This document shows positions 8,371 to 15,646 of a DNA stretch of 26,865 nucleotides, in pieces. The stretch lies in NCBI GenBank assembly GCA_051651625.1, contig JBOFSQ010000052.1, forward strand, positions 1 through 26,865, given 5' to 3'. The notes beneath the pieces were generated by a model. That model worked only from the letters and a program-made list of their open reading frames with translations, had not been told where the DNA came from and searched no databases. Source of the stretch: JBOFSQ01 sp051651625. Its GTDB lineage: Bacteria; Planctomycetota; Planctomycetia; Pirellulales; Thermoguttaceae. The translations under genes were made by a program, and so were the position numbers. Position 1 is the stretch's first letter, and every line of letters begins with the position of its first letter.

Positions 8371-9909
8371 ATGACACAGCAAGAACAGCCACAATCAGAA
8401 ACACACAGCAGCGGCGCGGTGCTTGAGGCATCGCGGCGGGAGAAGCTCCGCAAGATCGAGGCGATGGGGTTTGACCCGTGGGGGAGCCGGTTCGATAATC
8501 ACGCCGCCATCGCCACAATTCGTGCGAGAGAAAACGAAATCGTCGTCGGCGAAACGCCGCCGGTGGTCGAAGGTGAACGTCCGAAAGAGCCGCCGCAAAC
8601 GGGGCCGCGCGTCCGCGCCGCCGGACGAATCGTGCTCCAACGCAAAAAAGGAAAACTCATCTTTCTCGACATCTGGGACTGGTCGGGACAGATTCAAATC
8701 CTCATCGGTGCGAGTCAAGTCGGCGAGAAAAACTGGGAACTCGCACAGTGTCTCGACCTCGGCGACATCGTTGGCGTTGACGGCGAACTCCGTCGCACAC
8801 GCACCGGCGAACTCTCAATCTTCGCCGAAGAGATTCACTTCTTGTCGAAGTCGATTGAGACGCCGCCAGCGAAGTTTCACGGTCTCACCGATCCCGACTT
8901 GCGTGCGCGGATGCGATACATGGACCTCGTTCACACCGACGGCGTTCTCGAACGGTTTTTGCGTCGTTCGCAGATTGTTCAGTCGGTGCGTGCGACACTT
9001 GCGGACGAAGGTTTCGTCGAAGTCGAAGGGCCGACGCTCCACACGATTGCGGGCGGTGCGGCGGCGAAACCGTTTCGCACTCACCACAACACGCTCGACA
9101 TGCCGCTCGTGCTGCGAATCGCGCTTGAGCTTCACCTCAAGCGGCTGCTTGTCGGCGGAATTGAACGTGTCTACGAACTTGGCCGCGTCTACCGCAACGA
9201 AGGGATCAGCGTCCGCCACAATCCAGAGTTCACGATGCTCGAACTCTACCAAGCCTACGCCGACTACCGTTCGATGATGGACCTCGCCGAGTCGATCATC
9301 GTCGGTGCGATTCGCGCGACCGGACAACCGCTCCAGTTAACTTGGGGCGATGCAACGTTTGACTTCACGCCGCCGTTCGCACGCAAAACTTATTTTGAAC
9401 TGTTCCAAGAAGTGACTGGCGTTGACCCGCTCGACGAGGCCGCCGTCATTGCGTATGCGACGACTTGTCGCATCGAAACGAAGGGGCGCGACATTGATCT
9501 TGTTCGCAGCGACATTTTTGAGGAGAAGGTCGAGGACACGCTTGTTGGGCCGATTTTCGTTTACGATTATCCGGCGCGGATTTGTCCGCTGACGAAGCGT
9601 AAAGCTGGTCAGCCGCACATTGCGGAGCGGTTTGAACTTTTCGTTCGCGGAATGGAAGTCGCCAACGCCTACACCGAACTTAACGACCCCGACTTGCAGG
9701 AACGTCTTTTCACCGAGCAACTTGCTGGTCAAAAAGAAGACGATACAATGGCGAAGATGGACGCCGACTTCGTGAAGGCACTCCGTCACGGAATGCCGCC
9801 CGCGGGCGGACTCGGTATCGGGATTGACCGTCTTGTGATGCTCCTTACGAATGCGTCATCGATCCGCGAAGTGATACTGTTCCCGCTTCAGCGAGAGGTG
9901 AGGGGCTAG
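8371..9909 (+). CDS. lysS: Lysyl-tRNA synthetase, class II
   Basis: Charges tRNA-Lys with lysine in the cytoplasm. The 512-residue length is normal for bacterial LysS. An N-terminal OB-fold anticodon-binding domain (about 87-175, with GRIVLQRKKGKLIFLD) precedes the class II core: motif 1 around FVEVEGPTLHTIAGGAAAKPF, motif 2 YELGRVYRNEGISVRHNPEFTM, and motif 3 GLGIGIDRLVMLL near the C-terminus. The ATG at 8371 has no clear Shine-Dalgarno sequence, but the N-terminus is of normal length and no better start is seen. It is followed on the same strand by a secreted repeat-rich protein and a LolC/E-like permease, which may share its transcript. Confidence 0.97.
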   Translation: MTQQEQPQSETHSSGAVLEASRREKLRKIEAMGFDPWGSRFDNHAAIATIRARENEIVVGETPPVVEGERPKEPPQTGPRVRAAGRIVLQRKKGKLIFLDIWDWSGQIQILIGASQVGEKNWELAQCLDLGDIVGVDGELRRTRTGELSIFAEEIHFLSKSIETPPAKFHGLTDPDLRARMRYMDLVHTDGVLERFLRRSQIVQSVRATLADEGFVEVEGPTLHTIAGGAAAKPFRTHHNTLDMPLVLRIALELHLKRLLVGGIERVYELGRVYRNEGISVRHNPEFTMLELYQAYADYRSMMDLAESIIVGAIRATGQPLQLTWGDATFDFTPPFARKTYFELFQEVTGVDPLDEAAVIAYATTCRIETKGRDIDLVRSDIFEEKVEDTLVGPIFVYDYPARICPLTKRKAGQPHIAERFELFVRGMEVANAYTELNDPDLQERLFTEQLAGQKEDDTMAKMDADFVKALRHGMPPAGGLGIGIDRLVMLLTNASSIREVILFPLQREVRG

Positions 9910-9911
9910 TT

Positions 9912-9985
9912 TTGTCCGTGTTCGTCCGTGTCGGTCCGTGTTTGTCCGTGTGTCTGTGTCGGTCCGTGTGTCCGTGTCTTTGTCT
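9912..9985 (+). repeat. Imperfect 8-10-base GTCCGTG tandem repeat
   Basis: Between the lysS stop and the next ribosome binding site, units such as TTTGTCCGTG, TTCGTCCGTG and TCGGTCCGTG follow one another with small drift for about 75 bases. The reading frame stays open through the repeat, but the true start of the next gene is the ATG at 10008. No inverted partner is seen, unlike the other short-period repeats in the window. Confidence 0.8.
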
Positions 9986-10007
9986 ACTGTTGTTTGAGGT
10001 CAAGATA

Positions 10008-11069
10008 ATGAAAACACAATTCACGTTTGCAGTTTTGGTTCTCGTGCTGGGGGCGACGGCGATTTTTGCGCAGCAATACGTTCCGGCTCCGGTGCGTGCG
10101 TATCCGCCGGGGACGGCAGCGGTGCCGCAATATGTTGTTCCGCAGCCGGTTCAGTACGCTGTACCAACAGTTGCGCCGCAGCCGACGCTCGCGCCCGCCA
10201 TGCCGGTCTTGACAGCACCAGCCGCACCAGCGGTGACACCCGTTTCCCCACCGGCGCGGCCCGCAACGACAACAACGACGACGCAAGCCAAGTCGGCGGC
10301 GGTGAGTCAAGAAGAGCGTGTCACCGAAGCGCAGCGTGAGTGTTTGGTGATGCTCGCAAAGTTTCTCGTTAAGCGAAAGCAACTCGATTATTGCCTCGTG
10401 TTGCTCGCGCGACTCGATGACGTGGATCGCGCGATTGCACTCAGTTCGCTTGCCGAGTCGTTCGCAGACAAAATTGAGTACGAGAACGAGGCTTTCGTTC
10501 TTTACGATGAGGCGATCAAGGCTACGTTTGCACTCACGGGCGAAACACCGCCAGCCAGACCGATGCCACCGTCGCCAGTCGCACCGGCTGCGCCGGCTAC
10601 ACCAGCGGTGCCCGTGACACCTCCAGCACCGGTTGCTCCATACGCAACTGTACCAGCGACGACACCCACGCCGCCGCCAGCAGCAACGGCACCAGTAGCA
10701 ACACCGGCTCCGGCTGCGCCGTCGCTCGACTTGAGCGTCGAAGGCGAAGGCGAGACACCGCCTGCGGTCACGCCACCGGCAACAATACCAGCGACAACTC
10801 CATCCGCAACACCGTCGCGCACAATCCCGACACCACCAGCAGCGCGGCCAGCGATGCCAGCATTGCCCACTACACCATCGGTCACACCACCAGCGGCAAC
10901 GCCAACGACTCCAACGGTCACACCACCAGTGGCACCGCCAGCAGTAACATCTACGCCGTCTGCCACACAAGCGTTCCCAACCACGCCTCCTGCGCCGCCC
11001 ACGGTCGATGCGACGAAGCGTTCGGTTCCGCAGCGACGGCAGCCGCTCCCACCACCGCCGACGCAGTAA
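10008..11069 (+). CDS. Secreted Pro/Ala/Thr-rich protein with a short helical domain
   Basis: No family recognised. The 353-residue product begins with a clear signal peptide (MKTQFTFAVLVLVLGATAIFA, probable cleavage after Ala21). A Pro/Val/Ala-rich stretch follows, then one compact helical segment (about 98-178, rich in Leu, Ala and Glu, with the look of one or two TPR-like repeats: CLVMLAKFLVKRKQLDYCLVLLARL). A long Pro/Ala/Thr/Val low-complexity tail (about 180-353) completes it. GAGG at 9996-9999 supports the ATG at 10008. The tail may span the periplasm or the wall-like layer. Its place between lysS and a LolC/E-like permease hints at cell-envelope work; the function is not known. Confidence 0.8.
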   Translation: MKTQFTFAVLVLVLGATAIFAQQYVPAPVRAYPPGTAAVPQYVVPQPVQYAVPTVAPQPTLAPAMPVLTAPAAPAVTPVSPPARPATTTTTTQAKSAAVSQEERVTEAQRECLVMLAKFLVKRKQLDYCLVLLARLDDVDRAIALSSLAESFADKIEYENEAFVLYDEAIKATFALTGETPPARPMPPSPVAPAAPATPAVPVTPPAPVAPYATVPATTPTPPPAATAPVATPAPAAPSLDLSVEGEGETPPAVTPPATIPATTPSATPSRTIPTPPAARPAMPALPTTPSVTPPAATPTTPTVTPPVAPPAVTSTPSATQAFPTTPPAPPTVDATKRSVPQRRQPLPPPPTQ

Positions 11070-11103
11070 TCCACATTTCCCCACACGGTAAGGAAGCCGT
11101 TCG

Positions 11104-12690
11104 ATGTATACATTTCTTTTGAGTTGGCGTTATCTTTTGACGCGGTATATTGCGCTCGTTTCGGTCGTGAGTGTGATGCTCGGCGTTGCGACGTTGATTG
11201 TCGTAAACGCAGTGATGCTCGGTTTCACGACGAAGATGCAAGACCGGATTCACGGGATTCTCTCGGACGTGGTTTTCAAGTCGCGTTCGCTCGGCGGGTT
11301 CCCCGACGCCGACCGACACATGGCCGAGATGATGCGCGTCGCGGGCGACAAGATCGAAGCCCTCACGCCAACGGTCGTTGTTCCGGCGATGATGTCGTTT
11401 CGCAGCGGCGTCGATGGGAGTTACTATCACCAGCCGGTCGAGCTAATCGGTATCGACGAGGTTACGCAAGGGAAGGTCAGTCAGATGGCCGAGTTCTTGC
11501 AGCATCCCGAAAATCGCCGCGAGATTTCGTTTAATCTCCACGACAGCGGTTACGCAACGCACGCCGCCGACGCCGGTCCGAAAGAGGCAATACGCGAACG
11601 GATGGCCGACGCCGGTTGGCTGTATCGGCGAAACTCGGTCGCTGAAAGAGAGCTGATGTTCCGTCGTCAAGACGCCGCCGCCGAAGCGGCCCGCCGCGCG
11701 CGACTCGCCGCCGATGGCCAACTCGTAACGGGCGACGAAGCACCAGCGAATCCGTTCGCAGTGACGAGCGAAAACGACGACCCTTCAACATTCAATCCCG
11801 CACGCGAGCAGCACACCGGTATCATCATCGGGATCGGTCTTTCACGCTACGACCGTTACGAAGGCGAAGACAAAAAGACCGGCAAGAAACAGGTCTACGA
11901 TGAACTTGCGATCATCCCCGGCGACGATGTGATGCTCACATATCCTACTGCGTCGTCGCCGCCGAAAGGTGGAAGCGATTCGTTCACCGTCGTCGATCTC
12001 TACGAGAGCAAGATGATGGAGTACGATACGCGGATGGTGTTTGTGCCGCTCAAAAAACTTCAGGAATTGCGCGGGATGGTCAACCCCGAAACGGGTCAGC
12101 GAATGGTGACGCAGATTCTCATCAAGGCCAAACCCGGCGCAAACATCGCCGAACTGCGTGACAAACTCAAGGCGACGTTTTCGCCGTACCAATACAGCAT
12201 CGAGACGTGGCAAGACGTGCAAGAAACGTTACTTGCGGCGGTGTTCACGGAAGTTGCGGTGCTCAACGTTTTGCTGTTTATGATCATCGCTGTTGCGGGG
12301 TTTGGAATTCTCGCAATCTTTTTTATGATCGTCGTCGAGAAGACGAAAGACATCGGGATTTTGAAGTCGCTCGGCGCGAGTAGCGTTGGAGTGATGCGTA
12401 TCTTTTTGATCTACAGCCTCGCACTCGGAATCGTTGGGAGCGGTGGCGGAATGATTCTCGGTCTGACATTCGTCGCCTACATTCAACAGATCGCCGACAC
12501 ACTTTCGCGCGTTACGGGTCACAATGTTTTTGACCCGTCGATCTATTCGTTCTACGAGATTCCGACGATTGTTCAGCCGTGGACAGTCTTTTGGATCGTG
12601 ACCGGCGCGATTGGGATCGCGGTCGCTGCGGGTGTTCTGCCCGCGCTCCGCGCGGCGAGAATGCACCCCGTTGACTCGCTGCGGTCGTGA
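11104..12690 (+). CDS. LolC/LolE-type ABC transporter permease (FtsX family)
   Basis: A 528-residue inner-membrane permease with the four-helix MacB/LolCDE layout: one N-terminal helix (about 12-39), a large periplasmic domain (about 40-384), and three C-terminal helices (about 385-410, 429-460, 495-520) ending in ALRAARMHPVDSLRS, the usual family tail. By family, it would help release lipoproteins from the inner membrane or drive a related envelope export. It is longer than proteobacterial LolC/E (about 400-415 residues) because of an Ala/Arg-rich insert in the periplasmic domain (about 160-230). AGGA (11091-11094) supports the ATG at 11104. No LolD-type ATPase gene is adjacent in the window, so its partner must be encoded elsewhere. 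Confidence 0.88.
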   Translation: MYTFLLSWRYLLTRYIALVSVVSVMLGVATLIVVNAVMLGFTTKMQDRIHGILSDVVFKSRSLGGFPDADRHMAEMMRVAGDKIEALTPTVVVPAMMSFRSGVDGSYYHQPVELIGIDEVTQGKVSQMAEFLQHPENRREISFNLHDSGYATHAADAGPKEAIRERMADAGWLYRRNSVAERELMFRRQDAAAEAARRARLAADGQLVTGDEAPANPFAVTSENDDPSTFNPAREQHTGIIIGIGLSRYDRYEGEDKKTGKKQVYDELAIIPGDDVMLTYPTASSPPKGGSDSFTVVDLYESKMMEYDTRMVFVPLKKLQELRGMVNPETGQRMVTQILIKAKPGANIAELRDKLKATFSPYQYSIETWQDVQETLLAAVFTEVAVLNVLLFMIIAVAGFGILAIFFMIVVEKTKDIGILKSLGASSVGVMRIFLIYSLALGIVGSGGGMILGLTFVAYIQQIADTLSRVTGHNVFDPSIYSFYEIPTIVQPWTVFWIVTGAIGIAVAAGVLPALRAARMHPVDSLRS

Positions 12691-12699
12691 AACGGTTTC

Positions 12700-12767
12700 C
12701 ATAAGACGGATAGGCCAGATACGACAAATAGGGCCTATTCGTCGCATTGGGCCTATTCGTCCTATCG
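12700..12767. repeat. GGGCCTATTCGTC repeat-palindrome upstream of parA
   Basis: A 13-base unit GGGCCTATTCGTC is repeated directly at 12731-12743 and 12749-12761, and an 11-base inverted repeat with one mismatch is centred on 12733 (12722-12732 with 12734-12744). The segment CCTATTCGTCCTAT (12752-12765) matches 13 of 14 bases of 13656-13669 in the palindrome on the other side of parA. It could end the permease transcript. Confidence 0.7.
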
Positions 12768-12789
12768 CCACCCATCAAAAAAACCGCTC

Positions 12790-12818
12790 TTGTCTCGCTG
12801 GTGGAAATTGTGTAAACT
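12790..12818 (+). promoter_or_regulatory. Promoter of parA
   Basis: TTGTCT (12790-12795), 17 bases, TAAACT (12813-12818), then a short leader with a strong Shine-Dalgarno GGAGGAG (12829-12835) five bases before the ATG at 12841. Confidence 0.6.
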
Positions 12819-12840
12819 CCCCATACGAGGAGGAGTTTCT

Positions 12841-13635
12841 ATGCGTTCGATTGCTGTTATGAATCAGAAGGGTGGAGTCGGTAAGACGACTACCGCTGTG
12901 AACTTGTCTGCCGCGCTTGCCGCGACTGGGGCGAAGGTCTGCGTGATCGATATGGACCCGCAGGCACACGCATCGCTCCATTTCGGGATCGAACCGGCGA
13001 ACGACTACAAGTCGCTCTATGATGTGCTGGTTCACGATCTTTCGCTTGCTGCGGTTCGGCGACAGATTTCGGAGAATCTGTGGGTTGTCCCGTCGCACCT
13101 CGACTTGGCGGCGGCGGAAGTTGAACTCGCTGGCGTCGTCGGGCGCGAACTCATTCTCCGCGACAAACTCGCCGAAGACGAGCTTACGTTTGATTATTTG
13201 ATGATCGACTGTCCGCCGTCGCTTGGGATTCTCACTGTCAACGCGCTCACGGCGGTAGACGAGGTGTTCATCCCGCTGGAGCCGCATTTTCTAGCACTTC
13301 ACGGACTTTCAAAACTTCTTCGCACAATCGAACTCGTTTCAAAACGTCTCAACAATCGTTTGCAGCTTTCGGGCGTTGTGCTATGCAAGTACGAGAGTCA
13401 AACGCGGTTGGCGACGGAAGTTGCTGGCGACGTGTGTACATTCTTTGAGCAGCAACGTAGCGACGCGCCATCGCCGTGGAGTGCGGCGCGGGTCTTTCAG
13501 ACTCGCATCCGCCGCAACGTCCGGCTTGCCGAAGCACCGAGTTTTGGCAAACCGATCTTCGACTACGACCCGTTATCAAACGGCGCAGAAGACTACCGAA
13601 ACCTAGCCCGCGAAGTCAGCGGCGCGAGAGAATGA
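12841..13635 (+). CDS. parA: ParA/Soj-type partitioning ATPase (orphan)
   Basis: A 264-residue cytoplasmic P-loop ATPase of the ParA/MinD superfamily. Deviant Walker A is KGGVGKTT (about 9-16), A' motif VIDMDPQAH follows at about 38-46, and Walker B is YLMIDCPPSLG (about 118-128). Size and motifs fit the chromosomal Soj type without an N-terminal HTH. Such proteins bind DNA non-specifically in the ATP state and move a ParB-bound or other cargo. No parB follows: the next gene is queF, so the partner is elsewhere or the protein positions another cargo. Related palindromic repeats lie on both sides (12700-12767 and 13647-13690). A strong ribosome binding site supports the start. Confidence 0.92.
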   Translation: MRSIAVMNQKGGVGKTTTAVNLSAALAATGAKVCVIDMDPQAHASLHFGIEPANDYKSLYDVLVHDLSLAAVRRQISENLWVVPSHLDLAAAEVELAGVVGRELILRDKLAEDELTFDYLMIDCPPSLGILTVNALTAVDEVFIPLEPHFLALHGLSKLLRTIELVSKRLNNRLQLSGVVLCKYESQTRLATEVAGDVCTFFEQQRSDAPSPWSAARVFQTRIRRNVRLAEAPSFGKPIFDYDPLSNGAEDYRNLAREVSGARE

Positions 13636-13646
13636 AACCCCGAATC

Positions 13647-13690
13647 TCAATATGACCTATACGTCCTATAGGACATATAGGTCATATTGA
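13647..13690. terminator. 44-base near-perfect palindrome after parA
   Basis: Arms of 22 bases pair around the centre 13668/13669 (CCTATAGG) with a single mismatch (C13662 against A13675). An RNA of either strand would form a very long hairpin. There is no clear U-run, so it may be a Rho-independent-like terminator, a processing hairpin, or a protein-binding palindrome. It shares 13 of 14 bases with part of the repeat before parA. Confidence 0.6.
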
Positions 13691-13733
13691 ACTGCCAACC
13701 AGAAATCAGAACGCGAAGCGAGTGAAGAACCAA

Positions 13734-14123
13734 ATGCCCATCGATCAATCAATTCTCGAAACATTTCCGAATCCCGAACCGCGGCGTGATTACACGATTG
13801 AGATTGTGTGCCCGGAGTTTACGTCGGTCTGTCCGAAGACTGGCCAGCCCGACTTTGGCACGCTCACGTTTCGTTACGTCCCCGACAAACTTTGCGTTGA
13901 ACTCAAGAGTCTCAAACTCTACTTGCAACAATTTCGCAGTGAAGGAATTTTCTACGAGAGTCTCACGAATCAGATTCTCGACGTGATGGTGAAACTGCTG
14001 TCGCCGCGTCATTTGGTGCTGACCGCATCGTTCACACCACGCGGCGGAATCAGCACCGTTGTCACCGTAGAACACACCGACACCGCGTTTCGTCATTCCC
14101 GCGAAAGCGGGAAGCCATCATGA
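13734..14123 (+). CDS. queF: NADPH-dependent 7-cyano-7-deazaguanine (preQ0) reductase
   Basis: Reduces preQ0 to preQ1 in queuosine synthesis for tRNA modification. The 129-residue unimodular protein has the thioimide-forming Cys33 in EFTSVCPKTGQPDF, catalytic Asp40, the QueF signature ELKSLKLYL (56-64) and SEGIFYES (69-76), ending in the usual TPRGGISTVVTVEH. The last residues, about 120-129 (RHSRESGKPS), are encoded by a dispersed hairpin repeat (14091-14113) that has replaced the original 3' end. The start is taken as ATG 13734; a GTG at 13722 would add four residues, and neither has a strong ribosome binding site. No other queuosine genes are adjacent and no preQ1 riboswitch is seen. Confidence 0.95.
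   Translation: MPIDQSILETFPNPEPRRDYTIEIVCPEFTSVCPKTGQPDFGTLTFRYVPDKLCVELKSLKLYLQQFRSEGIFYESLTNQILDVMVKLLSPRHLVLTASFTPRGGISTVVTVEHTDTAFRHSRESGKPS
14091..14113 (+). repeat. CATTCCCGCGAAAGCGGGAA hairpin repeat in the queF 3' end
   Basis: TTCCCGC/GCGGGAA arms around GAAA. This hairpin is a widely distributed bacterial intergenic repeat related to the ATTCCC/GGGAAT type, often read as HSRESGNP when translated. Here it supplies the last coding bases of queF and could fold at the end of the message. Confidence 0.8.
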
Positions 14124-14151
14124 GAGAACTTGTGTTGACGCTATCACATTT

Positions 14152-14390
14152 GCCCCAACGGGGCAGCAATCTCAATAACCGGCGGTAAGTGCAGCCGCGA
14201 TAGCGGCAAACGTAACCGCCGGTGACACGACTAAAAATTCGGTGCGTCTGTAGGACGCTACCAAAAATGTTTGAGTCAACCGTGCGGTCGGTGGCGTCTT
14301 ACAGACGCTCGATTTTGAGGTGGTCGCTACCGTGGGTTGCGCGGAATACCGCTTACCCACGGTTATTAAAATCACGTCCCTATCGGGACG
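14152..14390. repeat. Cluster of five to six hairpins between queF and kdsD
   Basis: In order: GCCCC/GGGGC (14152-14164); ACCGGCGGT/ACCGCCGGT (14178-14186, 14215-14223) enclosing GCCGC/GCGGC (14194-14207); a 15-base pair with one mismatch (14244-14258, 14294-14308); ACCGTGGGT/ACCCACGGT (14329-14337, 14355-14363); CGTCCC/GGGACG (14375-14390). No gene is seen in the 316-base spacer. The stretch resembles the hairpin-rich spacer repeats of planctomycetes and is comparable in style to 8165-8260. Confidence 0.7.
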
Positions 14391-14439
14391 AAGACAAGTG
14401 TTACAGTTTTTCACACATCACAACACACACAACACATTC

Positions 14440-15450
14440 ATGAACACCACACTTTCCCTTGCACGTCGCGTCTTGATGGACGAGAGCGACGCATTGTCGC
14501 GTCTCGCCGCGACGCTTGATACAAACTTTGTCGAAGCGGTCTCGATGCTTTCACGTTGTCGCGGGAGCGTCATCGTTTGCGGCGTCGGGAAGGCGGGGCA
14601 TATCGGGCAGAAAATTGCTGCGTCGCTCGCGTCACTCGGTACGCCGAGTCATTTCTTGCATCCCGCCGAGGCGATTCACGGCGACTTCGGTCGCGTCACG
14701 AAAAACGACATCGTGCTGATGCTTTCGCACAGCGGCGAGTCGGAAGAAGTGACGCGGCTGCTACCGATGATTCGTTCGCTCGGCGTACCGCTCGTGGCTA
14801 TAACCGCGAAGATGCAGAGCACCCTCGGACGCACCGCAACACTCACGCTCACCCTCGGCGAACTCCGCGAAGCCGACCCGCACGGACTCGCGCCGACAAC
14901 GACAACAACCGCAATGCTCGCACTCGGCGACGCCATCGCACTCGCGACGAGTCAACAGCGTGGATTCCGTCGTGAAGACTTCGCACGGTGTCACCCCGGC
15001 GGTGCGCTTGGTCGGCAACTTGCGAAGGTCGAAGAGCAGATGCGTCCGCTGAAGGCGTGTCGCACGGCCCCCGATTACGAAACGGTCCGCGAAGTGTTCG
15101 TTCGTCACTCGATCCCCGGACGCCGCAGCGGTGCGGTCTTGATTCTCGACGAAACCGGACGCCTCGCCGGTCTCTTCACCGACAGCGATCTGGCGCGACT
15201 GTTCGAGAGTCGCAATGAAATCTTTCTCGACGAACCGATCCGCTGTCTGATGACGACGACACCAACGACCGTCAACGTTGGCAGCCGCACAATCGACGCG
15301 GTGTCACTGATGGCGGCACGCAAGTTTAGTGAACTCCCCGTGGTCGATGACGACGGTTTCCCGCACGGCCTACTCGACATCACCGACCTCGTCGCGTTCA
15401 TCCCGCGACACGAAGAGAAGGCTGTTGAGTTTTTGAGAGTGGTGGCGTAG
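14440..15450 (+). CDS. kdsD: D-arabinose-5-phosphate isomerase (KpsF/GutQ/KdsD family)
   Basis: Interconverts ribulose 5-phosphate and arabinose 5-phosphate, the first step to Kdo in lipopolysaccharide core synthesis. The 336-residue protein has an SIS domain (about 30-170: VCGVGKAGHIGQKIA, HPAEAIHGDFGRV, SHSGESEEV, CHPGGALGRQL) and two CBS domains (about 205-265 and 270-330), the standard family layout and length. The ATG at 14440 gives the typical N-terminus; an upstream in-frame extension would run through the hairpin cluster and is unlikely. No clear Shine-Dalgarno sequence. The next gene downstream is an OstA/LptA-like protein, recalling proteobacterial kdsD-kdsC-lptC-lptA clusters, but kdsC and lptB are not here. 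Confidence 0.95.
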   Translation: MNTTLSLARRVLMDESDALSRLAATLDTNFVEAVSMLSRCRGSVIVCGVGKAGHIGQKIAASLASLGTPSHFLHPAEAIHGDFGRVTKNDIVLMLSHSGESEEVTRLLPMIRSLGVPLVAITAKMQSTLGRTATLTLTLGELREADPHGLAPTTTTTAMLALGDAIALATSQQRGFRREDFARCHPGGALGRQLAKVEEQMRPLKACRTAPDYETVREVFVRHSIPGRRSGAVLILDETGRLAGLFTDSDLARLFESRNEIFLDEPIRCLMTTTPTTVNVGSRTIDAVSLMAARKFSELPVVDDDGFPHGLLDITDLVAFIPRHEEKAVEFLRVVA

Positions 15451-15482
15451 GGAAACATCGAATTAGGGCGATTGGGTAGTTC

Positions 15483-15540
15483 GCGGTTCGGCATAGCCGA
15501 ACCGCTGTGCGGGTGCAAGTTTCCGAACAGGTCTAATTCT
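15483..15540 (+). repeat. GGTTCGGC palindromic element, copy B (right half)
   Basis: A 10-base inverted repeat GCGGTTCGGC/GCCGAACCGC (15483-15492, 15496-15505) is followed by the family tail with GGGTGCAAGTTTCC and GAACAGGTCT. It matches 40-95 and the reverse complement of 20065-20115. The left half found in copies A and C is missing. It lies 30 bases after the kdsD stop and may terminate it. Confidence 0.8.
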
Positions 15541-15543
15541 GAA

Positions 15544-15620
15544 CTTCCGCGTCTTTCCGTCCTTCCGCGCTTTCCGCGTTAAAATTCTTCTTTGTGACTT
15601 CGTGCCTTTGTGTGGGAAAA
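15544..15620 (+). repeat. Short-period repeat block, inverted copy of 18927-19003
   Basis: About 77 bases of 8-10-base units (CTTTCCGCG, CTTTGTG and similar). By eye it differs at about eight positions from the reverse complement of 18927-19003, so the two blocks form an inverted pair around the OstA-like gene. It directly abuts copy B and ends about 27 bases before the proposed start of that gene. Confidence 0.8.
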
Positions 15621-15646
15621 CGGAAGAGAACGCGAACGATTACGTC

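Noticed and set aside
9984..11113. Two long minus-strand open frames, one Arg/Cys/Trp-rich and one Gly/Val/Ala-rich
   Set aside because: They are the complement of the Pro/Ala/Thr codon repeats in the secreted protein gene; the composition is an artefact of the low-complexity tail.
12690..13733. parS sites for the ParA protein
   Set aside because: No TGTTTCACGTGAAACA-like 16-mer is present near parA.
13691..13733. preQ1 riboswitch before queF
   Set aside because: The 43-base gap after the palindrome has no recognisable H-type pseudoknot core, and the spacer is too short.
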